Below the pieces are notes generated by a model. It had not been told where the DNA came from, made no database searches, and worked only from the letters and a program-made list of their open reading frames with translations. The position numbers were made by a program, and so were the translations under genes. This document shows positions 1 through 10,091 of a stretch of 55,110 nucleotides of DNA, piece by piece. The DNA comes from Myxococcales bacterium (GTDB taxonomy: Bacteria; Myxococcota_A; Polyangia; Haliangiales; Haliangiaceae): NCBI GenBank assembly GCA_016794525.1, contig JAEUJY010000011.1, positions 1-55,110 on the forward strand, written 5' to 3'. Every line of letters begins with the position of its first letter. Position 1 is the first letter of the stretch.

Positions 1-417
1 TGGGGCCCCCGCGCCGACGGCGCACCCGCCGGCGATCGCGGCCCGCGCCCCGATCGCGGCCCGCGTCCGGATCGCGGCCCGCGCCCCGAGGGAGCGCCCC
101 GCGCCGACGGCGCGCCGGGCGGCGACCGTGGCCCGCGCCCCGATCGCGGCCCGCGTCCCGAGGGCGATCGTGGCCCGCGTCCGGATCGCGGCCCGCGTCC
201 GGATCGCGGCCCGCGCCCCGAGGGCGATCGCGGCCCGCGTCCGGATCGTGGCCCGCGTCCCGAGGGCGATCGCGGCCCGCGGCCGGATCGCGGCGGAGAT
301 CGTCCCGGCGATCGCGACCGCGGCGGCGATCGCCGCGGCGAGCCCAACGGCATGGGAGTATCCGGCTTCGTCAACAACCCGTTCGCGAAGCTTGCCGACA
401 TCAAGAACAAGCGCTGA
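1..417 (+). CDS. C-terminus of an Arg/Pro/Asp-rich repeat protein (5' truncated)
   Basis: Frame 1 is open from the window edge to TGA at 415-417. It reads as a disordered tail made of repeated GPRPDR and GPRPEG-type hexapeptides, followed by a GGDRPGDRDRGGDRRGEP stretch. The end is more ordered: GFVNNPFAKLADIKNKR. The repeat unit is about 18 nt and codons are in phase with it, so this is the coding frame; the competing frame gives only a monotonous Ala/Arg shadow. Arg-Gly-rich tails of this kind are common in RNA-binding proteins such as helicases, but no catalytic domain lies inside the window, so the function is unknown. The downstream gene probably starts inside the last 26 bases. Confidence 0.6.
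   Translation, partial: WGPRADGAPAGDRGPRPDRGPRPDRGPRPEGAPRADGAPGGDRGPRPDRGPRPEGDRGPRPDRGPRPDRGPRPEGDRGPRPDRGPRPEGDRGPRPDRGGDRPGDRDRGGDRRGEPNGMGVSGFVNNPFAKLADIKNKR
10..330 (+). repeat. 18-nt tandem repeat encoding GPRPDR/GPRPEG hexapeptides
   Basis: Variants of GGCCCGCGYCCSGATCGC recur head to tail, with alternation between GAT CGC (Asp-Arg) and GAG GGC (Glu-Gly) versions. The units stay in frame with the truncated gene, so copy number can change without a frameshift. Confidence 0.7.
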
Positions 418-2704
418 CCGGCGTGGCCGGGGCAGGGCGGGGCGTCGCCCACGCCGGGCCTGGCTCTGCGCGTGCGCGGCGCTGCTCGCGACCGCGGCGT
501 GCAAGGATCCCAAGCGGCGCGCGCCCGACGCGGCGCCAGCGGTGCCGGTCGACGACGCCGGCGTGGCCGCGGTGGCGAGCGACGCCGCCCCGGCCGATGC
601 CGCCGCCCCGGCGGTGGTCCGCCCCGAGCGCGCGGTGTTCGCGCTCGGCGACAACCTGCTGACGGCCCACCGCGTCGTCGACGGCGATCTGGTGATCGAC
701 GCCGGGTCGATCGGCTTCGCCCGCTACACCCGCTTCGATCTGCCGACGCCGCGGTGGCTGCTGCGCCGGGTGGCGCTGGGCCAGCGGGTGGCGGTGGCGA
801 CCAAGGGCGGCTCGATCGAGGTGCCGCTGACGGCGGCGCAAGCCGCGGCCGCCACCGGGCTGCAGGTGCGGCTGGTCGCCGAGCGCGCCGGCAAGGTGAC
901 GGTGCGCGCCGGGCTGCGCGCGCTCGGGCGCCTCGACGTCGCGGTCGGCCGCGCCTGGTACGCGCTGCCGACGCCGGCCGGCGCGTGGCGCGAGGGCGAG
1001 AACCCGATCATCTTCGACGGCGGCGTCGCGCTCGAGACGGTGCGGGTCGCGGCCGACCTGACGCGGGCCGGCGCCGACGACGAGCCGATCGAGCACGCCG
1101 CGTGGACGCCGGCGACCCGCACGCTCGACCTCGATCGCAACGCCGGCGTCGCCTGGTACGTGCACCTGCCGGCCGACGCCCACCTGATCGCCGACGTGCC
1201 GGCGCCGTGTCGGGTCGAGGTCACCGCCCGCACCGACGACGGCACCCAGGTCGGCGGGCTGCTCGGCGGCGGCCGCGATCGCGTCGAGCTGTCGGCGGTC
1301 GGCGATCGCCCGGTGCGGCTCGAGTTGACCGCGCGCGAGTGCCCGCGCGCCAGCCTGGCCGATCCGCGGATCACGATCCCCGGCGCCGCGCCGCCGGCGC
1401 CCGCGCCGGGCCCGCCGGCCAAGTACGTCGTGCTGTGGATCATGGACGCGCTGCGCGCCGATCGCATCCGCACGTTCACGCCCGGCGCGCGCGCCGAGGT
1501 GCCGAACTTCGAGCAGCTCGCGCAGACCAGCGCGGTGTTTCGCCAGTACTACGTCCACGGCAACGAGTCGCAGACCTCCCACGCCAGCCTGTGGACCGGC
1601 ACCTACCCGGCGATCCACAACGTGCGCCAGGCCGGCGTCGGCGGCACCTGGCGCATCCCGCGCAACCTGGCGGTGCTCGGCGAGCTGGTCGCCGCCGCCG
1701 GGCTCGAGCCGATCGCGGTCACCGGCAACGGCTTCGTCACCGACGTCGGCGGCTACGGCCGCGGCTTCACCGAGTTCCGCAACATGATGCGCGAGAAGGG
1801 CGTCATCAACGGCTACCTGCCGGGGCGGCTGGTGCTCGACGCCGCGCTGGCCCGCCTCGAGGTCCACCAGGCCAAGCCGACGCTGTTGTTCCTGGGGACC
1901 GTCGACACCCACGGCCCGTGGGTCGCGCGCAAGCCGTGGATCGATCGCTACTCGGACCCGTCGTACCGCGGACCGTTCGTGGTCGGCGGCACCGCGGCCG
2001 GCCTCGGCATCATCCCCGGCCAGATGGGCTGCACGATCATCCCGCCGCCGGCCGACATCGAGCGGCTGCGCGCGATCTACGACTCGGCGATCAGCTACCA
2101 CGACGCGCGGCTGGGCGACCTCGTCGCCAAGCTGCAGGCGATGGGCATCTACGAGCAGACGATGATCATCGTCACCGCCGATCACGGCGAGGAGCTGTTC
2201 GAGGACGGCCGCTGCGGCCACGGCGGCTCGCTGCGCGAGACGCTGGTGCGGGTGCCGCTGCTCATCCACTACCCGGCGCGGATCGCGCCCGGCGTGGTCG
2301 ACGAGGGCGTCGAGCAGGTCGACGTGCTGCCGACGATCCTCGACGCGCTGGGCGCCGACGCGCCGCCTCAGCTGCAGGGCCAGTCGCTGGCGCCGATCGC
2401 CGCCGGCGCCGATCGCGGCTGGGCCCGGCCGTCGTACGCGTCGCAGTTCGAGTACGCGCACACGATGCGGATCGGCCGGTGGAAGCTGAAGGTCGGCAAG
2501 CGCGGCGTGCCGACGACGCTCGACGTGGTCGGCGATCCCGACGAGCGGATCGATCAGTCGGCGACCCGGCCGGCGGTGCGGCGGCTGCTCACCGACAGCC
2601 TCGGGCTGTTCCTGGCGACCCGCACCCGCTGGCACAAGCGCACGATGGGCGTGGTGACCAACCTCGCGCCGGGCGCCGCGGCGTTGCTCGAGCAGACGCC
2701 GTGA
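392..2704 (+). CDS. Sulfatase/alkaline-phosphatase-superfamily lipoprotein
   Basis: Probable start is TTG 392, overlapping the previous gene by 26 bp; no better start precedes the signal. The N-terminus is Arg-rich (GRRPRRAW), then a hydrophobic stretch and a lipobox-like LATAAC with Cys37, so a lipoprotein is likely. Residues about 60-340 are an unassigned beta-rich region. The catalytic domain starts near residue 344 (VVLWIMDALRADR, metal-binding Asp) and includes TVDTHGPW and ADHGEELFEDGRCGHGG. At the position of the sulfatase C/S-X-P-S-R signature the sequence is SQTSHASLWTG: Cys is absent and Pro/Arg are replaced by Thr/His. It may therefore be a Ser- or Thr-nucleophile hydrolase or phosphotransferase rather than a formylglycine sulfatase. 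A GTGA overlap joins it to the next gene. Confidence 0.8.
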   Translation: MPTSRTSADRRGRGRAGRRPRRAWLCACAALLATAACKDPKRRAPDAAPAVPVDDAGVAAVASDAAPADAAAPAVVRPERAVFALGDNLLTAHRVVDGDLVIDAGSIGFARYTRFDLPTPRWLLRRVALGQRVAVATKGGSIEVPLTAAQAAAATGLQVRLVAERAGKVTVRAGLRALGRLDVAVGRAWYALPTPAGAWREGENPIIFDGGVALETVRVAADLTRAGADDEPIEHAAWTPATRTLDLDRNAGVAWYVHLPADAHLIADVPAPCRVEVTARTDDGTQVGGLLGGGRDRVELSAVGDRPVRLELTARECPRASLADPRITIPGAAPPAPAPGPPAKYVVLWIMDALRADRIRTFTPGARAEVPNFEQLAQTSAVFRQYYVHGNESQTSHASLWTGTYPAIHNVRQAGVGGTWRIPRNLAVLGELVAAAGLEPIAVTGNGFVTDVGGYGRGFTEFRNMMREKGVINGYLPGRLVLDAALARLEVHQAKPTLLFLGTVDTHGPWVARKPWIDRYSDPSYRGPFVVGGTAAGLGIIPGQMGCTIIPPPADIERLRAIYDSAISYHDARLGDLVAKLQAMGIYEQTMIIVTADHGEELFEDGRCGHGGSLRETLVRVPLLIHYPARIAPGVVDEGVEQVDVLPTILDALGADAPPQLQGQSLAPIAAGADRGWARPSYASQFEYAHTMRIGRWKLKVGKRGVPTTLDVVGDPDERIDQSATRPAVRRLLTDSLGLFLATRTRWHKRTMGVVTNLAPGAAALLEQTP

Positions 2705-3789
2705 CCCGCGCGCTGGCGCTGCTCGCGCTGGCGGCGTGCGCGGGGCCGGCCCGCGATCCCGACTCGGTGCGCCGGCCGCCACCGATCGACGCCGGGCTCG
2801 ACGCCGTGATCGACGCTGCGCCGCCGCCGCCGCCGCCGCACTGGCTGCGCGGCTCGACCCACGTCCACGCGGCGCCGTCGGGCGACTCGGCGACCGCGCC
2901 GGCCGCGGTGGCGGCGTGGTACGTGGCCCACGGCTACGACTTCATCGTCCTGACCGATCACAACCGGGTCACGATCCCCGGCGTGGATCCGGGCGGGCGG
3001 GTCGCCGCCGACGACGGCGCGCTGCTGGTGATCGCCGGCAGCGAGCTCACGTACAACCCGGCCGCGTGCGCCGAGCCGGCGCCGCCGCCCGACGGCAAGT
3101 GCCGCATCCACGTCAACGTGCTCGGCGCGACCGGCCGCCCGACGGGCAAGCTCGAGTGGGCCGACCGCGCCGCCACCGCGCGCCGCGACATGTACCGCGC
3201 CGCGTTCGCGCGCGCCCGCGAGCTGGGCGGCGTGCCGCAGCTCAACCACCCGCAGTGGCACTGGGGCATGACCGCGCCGCTGCTGATCGCGCTGGCCGCC
3301 GACGGCGTCGCGCTGGTCGAGATCGCCAACGCGCAGTTCGCGCGGTGGAACGCCGGCGACGCCGAGCACCCGTCGATGGTGGCGCTGTGGGACGCGGCGC
3401 TGGCCGCGGGCGCGACGGTGTGGGGCGTGGCCTCCGACGACGCCCACGCCTACGACGGCGTCGGCAAGTACCCGGCCGGCGGCGCGTGGGTGATGGTCGA
3501 CGCGCCCCGCGACGCCGACGCGATCATCGCGGCGCTCACCGCCGGGCGCTTCTACGCCACGACCGGCGTGACGCTGGCGCGGGCCGGCGTGGTGGGCGAC
3601 GCGCTCGAGGTCGCGATCGCCGGCGACCCCGCCGGTCACACGATCGAGTTCGTGGTCGACGGCCAGGTGGTGGCGACCAGCCACGAGGCCGCCGCGCGCC
3701 ACCCGATCCCGCCCGCGCCCAGCTACGTCCGCGCCGTCGTCACGCGGGCCGACGGCGCGATGGCATGGGTCCAACCGGCGCGCCGCTGA
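2701..3789 (+). CDS. PHP-fold metallohydrolase-like lipoprotein
   Basis: GTG 2701 overlaps the preceding TGA by 4 bp, so the two genes are probably translationally coupled. A short n-region (MTRALALLALAAC) gives a lipobox and lipidated Cys. A run of seven prolines leads into the domain. PHP-type metal ligands are visible: THVH (H54, H56), LTDHN near residue 85, LNHP, and ASDDAHAY. The family (CehA/McbA-like PHP proteins) hydrolyses phosphoesters or related bonds with two or three metal ions. The substrate cannot be read here. Pairing with a sulfatase-fold lipoprotein suggests both act on the same extracytoplasmic substrate, such as a glycan or phospholipid head group; this is inference from context only. 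Confidence 0.8.
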   Translation: MTRALALLALAACAGPARDPDSVRRPPPIDAGLDAVIDAAPPPPPPHWLRGSTHVHAAPSGDSATAPAAVAAWYVAHGYDFIVLTDHNRVTIPGVDPGGRVAADDGALLVIAGSELTYNPAACAEPAPPPDGKCRIHVNVLGATGRPTGKLEWADRAATARRDMYRAAFARARELGGVPQLNHPQWHWGMTAPLLIALAADGVALVEIANAQFARWNAGDAEHPSMVALWDAALAAGATVWGVASDDAHAYDGVGKYPAGGAWVMVDAPRDADAIIAALTAGRFYATTGVTLARAGVVGDALEVAIAGDPAGHTIEFVVDGQVVATSHEAAARHPIPPAPSYVRAVVTRADGAMAWVQPARR

Positions 3790-3819
3790 GCGCGCGCGCC
3801 GCCGCGATCGCGTGCGCCG

Positions 3820-4443
3820 TCAGACCGGCATCAGGCCGTGCTGGATCGCGAACCGGGTGATGTCGGAGTTGTTGCGCAGCCGCAGCTTCTTCAGCACGTG
3901 GCCGCGGTGGGTGTCGACGGTCTTCACGCTGATCGCCAGCATCTCGGCGATCTCGCGGTTGGTCTTGCCGGCGGCCAGGTACTCCATCACCTGGAACTCC
4001 CGCGACGACAGCACCTGCGCCGGGTGATCGCTGCGCTTCTTGCCCAGCGCCGCCTCGACCTCCTCGGGGATGACGCGCTCGCCGCGGTGGACCCGCTCGA
4101 TCGCCGCGAGCAACTCGTCGAGGTTCGCGGACTTCTTGACGTAGCCGGCGGCGCCGCCGCGGATCGCGCGGACGCCGTGGGCCTCGTCCTCGTGCATCGT
4201 GAGGATGATGGTCTTGGTGCCGGTCTCCAGCGCGGCCAGGTCGGCCAGCGCGGCGATGCCGTCCTTCTCCGGCATCGACACGTCCAGCAACAGCACGTCG
4301 GGCTGGAGGCGGCTGACCTGGGCGACCGCCTCGGTGCCGGTCGCCGCCTGTCCGACCACGTCGATCCGGTGGCTGGCGATCAGCATCTTGGCCAGTGCCT
4401 CACGGATCAGCGTGTGGTCTTCAGCGATTACGACACGGATCAT
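3820..4443 (-). CDS. NarL/FixJ-family response regulator
   Basis: This 207-residue protein has a receiver domain (residues 1-120) and a LuxR-type HTH (about 145-207). Phosphorylation residues are present: acidic pair E8/D9, phospho-acceptor D54 in LLLDVSMPE, T82 and K104. The HTH contains LSSREFQVMEYLAAGKTNREIA and SVKTVDTHRGHVLKKL, both typical. The start is ATG 4443, chosen because the receiver begins immediately (MIRVVIAEDH) and GAGGA lies 5 nt upstream. No histidine kinase is adjacent, so it is an orphan; a partner could be elsewhere, or a Ser/Thr kinase could cross-talk. It converges on the PHP gene and diverges from the kinase at 4596. Confidence 0.95.
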   Translation of the reverse strand: MIRVVIAEDHTLIREALAKMLIASHRIDVVGQAATGTEAVAQVSRLQPDVLLLDVSMPEKDGIAALADLAALETGTKTIILTMHEDEAHGVRAIRGGAAGYVKKSANLDELLAAIERVHRGERVIPEEVEAALGKKRSDHPAQVLSSREFQVMEYLAAGKTNREIAEMLAISVKTVDTHRGHVLKKLRLRNNSDITRFAIQHGLMPV

Positions 4444-4551
4444 AGAGGTCCTCGGCGCATGGCGATGACAGCTCCAAGCTACCACGCTGGCGGGGTGACG
4501 CCGGCGCGCGGACGGGTAGCGCTGGGTTCCCCCACGGGGCCCGCAACGGCG

Positions 4552-4579
4552 TTGATCGGGGCGGCCAGATCGATACACT
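4552..4579 (+). promoter_or_regulatory. Putative sigma70-type promoter of the 4596 kinase
   Basis: TTGATC (4552-4557) and TACACT (4574-4579) are separated by 16 bp. The predicted start point leaves only about 10 nt of leader before TTG 4596, with GAGG just upstream of the start. Confidence 0.5.
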
Positions 4580-4595
4580 GCCGCCCGAGGCCTCC

Positions 4596-6695
<2,100 letters not shown>

Positions 6696-6710
6696 CGCCG
6701 CTGGTCGTGC

Positions 6711-6716
6711 GATATC
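6711..6716 (+). promoter_or_regulatory. Possible -10 element of udk
   Basis: GATATC (or the overlapping TATCCG at 6713-6718) ends 5-7 nt before GTG 6724. It resembles the leaderless arrangement seen at other genes but does not fit TANNNT, so it is weak. Confidence 0.3.
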
Positions 6717-6723
6717 CGCGCCG

Positions 6724-7359
<636 letters not shown>

Positions 7360-7384
7360 GCGGCGGCGGCCTGGCGCGCCGGCG

Positions 7385-8236
7385 CTACGGCGTCGTCGCC
7401 GGGCGCGGCCCCAGCACCGCCAGCAGGCGGCGGAACGAGTTCTGGGTGGCGGCGCCGCCGGCGCAGGCCCGGGCCTTCTTCTCGCCGCACGGCGCGTCCT
7501 TGTCGACGAAGCGCCGCTTGCCGCACGGCTTGAGGTAGCTCATGACGTCGCTGCACAGGTACTCGTGATCGAGCCCGTAGGCGTGGGCGACCTCCATCGC
7601 GATCGTCTCGCACACGCCGCGCGGCTGGTGGCTCTGGGTGGCGGCGAACGCGAACACCACCGCGCGCGGGATGACCTCGCCGTTGAACGGGGCCAGCCCG
7701 GCGACCTGCGCGTCCTTGACGCCGATGTCCTTGGGCCGACCGCCGACCGCGACCAATACGTGCTCGCGGGTGGTCGGCAGCTGATCGGTGACCTCGACGT
7801 CGAACGCCGCGAACTGGGCCCGGACGCACGTCACCAGGTCGCGCCACTGCTTGGCGCTGCCCTTCCAGCCGGGGACGGTGCGCGGCGCGTCGCCCTGGTG
7901 GGCGATCACGCTCGAGGTGCCGGCGGCGGCGTCGTCCGAGCCGGCGGTCAGCGTGCGTGGCCGGGGATCGAGGAAGATCACCCGCGGCACCGGCGGCGGG
8001 CCGTCGAGCCGCTGCGCGACGTCGCGCTTGATCTCGGCGAGATCGCCGACGGTCGGCGCCCGCCACTCGCCGGTGCGCACCCGCTTGACGATCACCAGCG
8101 CGACGCCGACGCCGATCGCCACCGCGACCAGCGCGACGGTGACGATCGCCGCGATCCGCCGCGCCCAGCTGCGGCGGGGCGGGGGCGCCGGCGGGCGCGG
8201 GCGCGGGCCCGGCGCCGCCGGGCGCGGCGCGGTCAT
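7385..8236 (-). CDS. Membrane-anchored metzincin-like protein with degenerate zinc motif
   Basis: A Pro/Arg-rich N-terminus precedes one TM helix (IAAIVTVALVAVAIGVGVALVIV, about residues 28-50), so the bulk is probably extracytoplasmic. Residues 214-224 read MEVAHAYGLDH, followed by CSDVMSY. This matches the metzincin pattern HExxHxxGxxH plus Met-turn (M232), except that the first zinc-ligand His is Met214. E215, H218 and H224 are retained. Four cysteines follow (YLCSDVMSYLKPC and later CG, AC), suggesting disulfides. It may be a protease-fold protein that lost activity, or may use another ligand. ATG 8236 overlaps the upstream methyltransferase stop by 4 bp, so the two genes are co-transcribed. 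Confidence 0.75.
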   Translation of the reverse strand: MTAPRPAAPGPRPRPPAPPPRRSWARRIAAIVTVALVAVAIGVGVALVIVKRVRTGEWRAPTVGDLAEIKRDVAQRLDGPPPVPRVIFLDPRPRTLTAGSDDAAAGTSSVIAHQGDAPRTVPGWKGSAKQWRDLVTCVRAQFAAFDVEVTDQLPTTREHVLVAVGGRPKDIGVKDAQVAGLAPFNGEVIPRAVVFAFAATQSHQPRGVCETIAMEVAHAYGLDHEYLCSDVMSYLKPCGKRRFVDKDAPCGEKKARACAGGAATQNSFRRLLAVLGPRPATTP

Positions 8237-8880
8237 CGCTTGATCCCGAGCACCAGCCCGTCCGGCGTCGGGATGCACACCGAATCGCAGCTCGCCGCGA
8301 CGATCTGGTGGAACTCGCGCATCGCCCGGCCGCGGGGGCTGTCGTCGAGCAGCTCGCCGAACAGGTACGCGTTGTCGCCGAGCACGACGCCGCCCGGGCG
8401 CAGGTTGGCCATCGCCCACCGGCCGTAGTGCGCGTAGCTCACCTTGTCGGCGTCGATGAACACCGCGTCGAACGGGCCGTGGGCCTCGAGCGACGGCAGC
8501 ACGTCGACGCCGGCGCCCTCGAGCACCGACACCTTGCCGCCGAGGCCGGCCGCCGCCAGGTTGGCGCGGGCCAGCGCGGCGTGGCGCGGCTCGAACTCGA
8601 TCGACCACAGGTGGCCGTCGGGCGGCAGCGCCCGGGCGATGTGCAGCGCCGAGTACCCGACTAGCGTGCCGATCTCGACCGCGCGGTGGACCCGGGCCAG
8701 CCGGCACAGCAGCGCCAGCAGCTGCCCCTCCGACGGGCCGACCATGATCGCCGGGACGTCGGCCGGGGTCGCGAAGGCCCGGGCCAGCGCGTCGTCGTGC
8801 GCGGCGTGGACGTCGATGCACCAGTCGAGGATCGGGCGGGTGGCGTAGCGCTCCCCGGCCCGCGAATCGGAATCGGCCAT
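8233..8880 (-). CDS. Class I SAM-dependent O-methyltransferase
   Basis: This 215-residue protein resembles the catechol/caffeoyl-CoA O-methyltransferase family. It has AVEIGTLVGYSALHIARALP (SAM motif I), SIEFEP (acidic ribose-binding residue), PFDAVFIDADK (motif with metal-binding Asp) and GGVVLGDNAY. Length is typical. ATG 8880 is taken as start; an in-frame GTG at 8895 would add five residues and lies nearer the shared promoter. It is the first gene of a two-gene unit with the metzincin-like protein. The acceptor substrate is not deducible. It is transcribed divergently from the epimerase gene across a very short promoter region. Confidence 0.9.
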   Translation of the reverse strand: MADSDSRAGERYATRPILDWCIDVHAAHDDALARAFATPADVPAIMVGPSEGQLLALLCRLARVHRAVEIGTLVGYSALHIARALPPDGHLWSIEFEPRHAALARANLAAAGLGGKVSVLEGAGVDVLPSLEAHGPFDAVFIDADKVSYAHYGRWAMANLRPGGVVLGDNAYLFGELLDDSPRGRAMREFHQIVAASCDSVCIPTPDGLVLGIKR

Positions 8881-8909
8881 GGCGCCATCGTGCACCGCGG
8901 CGCCGCTGC

Positions 8910-8919
8910 GTGGTAGCAC
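8910..8919. promoter_or_regulatory. Bidirectional promoter with two -10 boxes sharing TA
   Basis: GTGGTAGCAC holds TAGCAC on + (8914-8919), ending 6 nt before GTG 8926, and TACCAC on - (8910-8915), 14 nt before GTG 8895. The two hexamers share the central TA at 8914-8915. Confidence 0.5.
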
Positions 8920-8925
8920 CGACCG

Positions 8926-9888
<963 letters not shown>

Positions 9889-9891
<3 letters not shown>

Positions 9892-9957
9892 GTTCCAGGG
9901 GGCTCGTCGCCGAGCCCCCCTCGATCCCGGCAAAGCCGGGATTGAGCCTCCCCCCGC
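9889..9957 (+). repeat. Dispersed double-hairpin element, copy 1 (possible terminator)
   Basis: It begins TGAGTTCCAGG, the TGA being the epimerase stop. Hairpin 1 has a 9-bp perfect stem (9898-9906 with 9911-9919, loop TCGC). Hairpin 2 has a 12-bp stem with one G-T pair (9920-9931 with 9935-9946, loop AAA). A near-identical copy lies at 15151-15214, in a promoter region instead of a gene end, so this is a mobile or dispersed repeat that can also serve as a terminator. No U-tract follows. Confidence 0.7.
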
Positions 9958-10011
9958 GACGCGAGCCTCCCGGCGCGCGGACCGTCGCTCGTCCGGAGAA
10001 CCGACAGGCTG

Positions 10012-10031
10012 TGAGTTCCAGGCTCGTCGCC
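10012..10031 (+). repeat. Partial copy of the dispersed element
   Basis: TGAGTTCCAG followed by GCTCGTCGCC matches the left end of the copy at 9889 with four Gs deleted. No hairpin 2 follows. Confidence 0.5.
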
Positions 10032-10078
10032 CCGGCGCGCCGCGGGAGCCACAGGCCGCGTGGCCCGGTCAGGCGTTG

Positions 10079-10084
10079 TAGGCT
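10079..10084 (+). promoter_or_regulatory. -10 box of the 10092 gene (leaderless)
   Basis: TAGGCT ends 7 nt before ATG 10092. No convincing -35 or Shine-Dalgarno sequence is seen, so the transcript probably starts at or next to the A of ATG. Confidence 0.55.
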
Positions 10085-10091
10085 GTAGCCC

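Noticed and set aside
128-391. Extension of the sulfatase gene to an upstream ATG
   Set aside because: The extension is an Ala/Arg/Val shadow of the repeat protein, and the signal peptide would then be internal.
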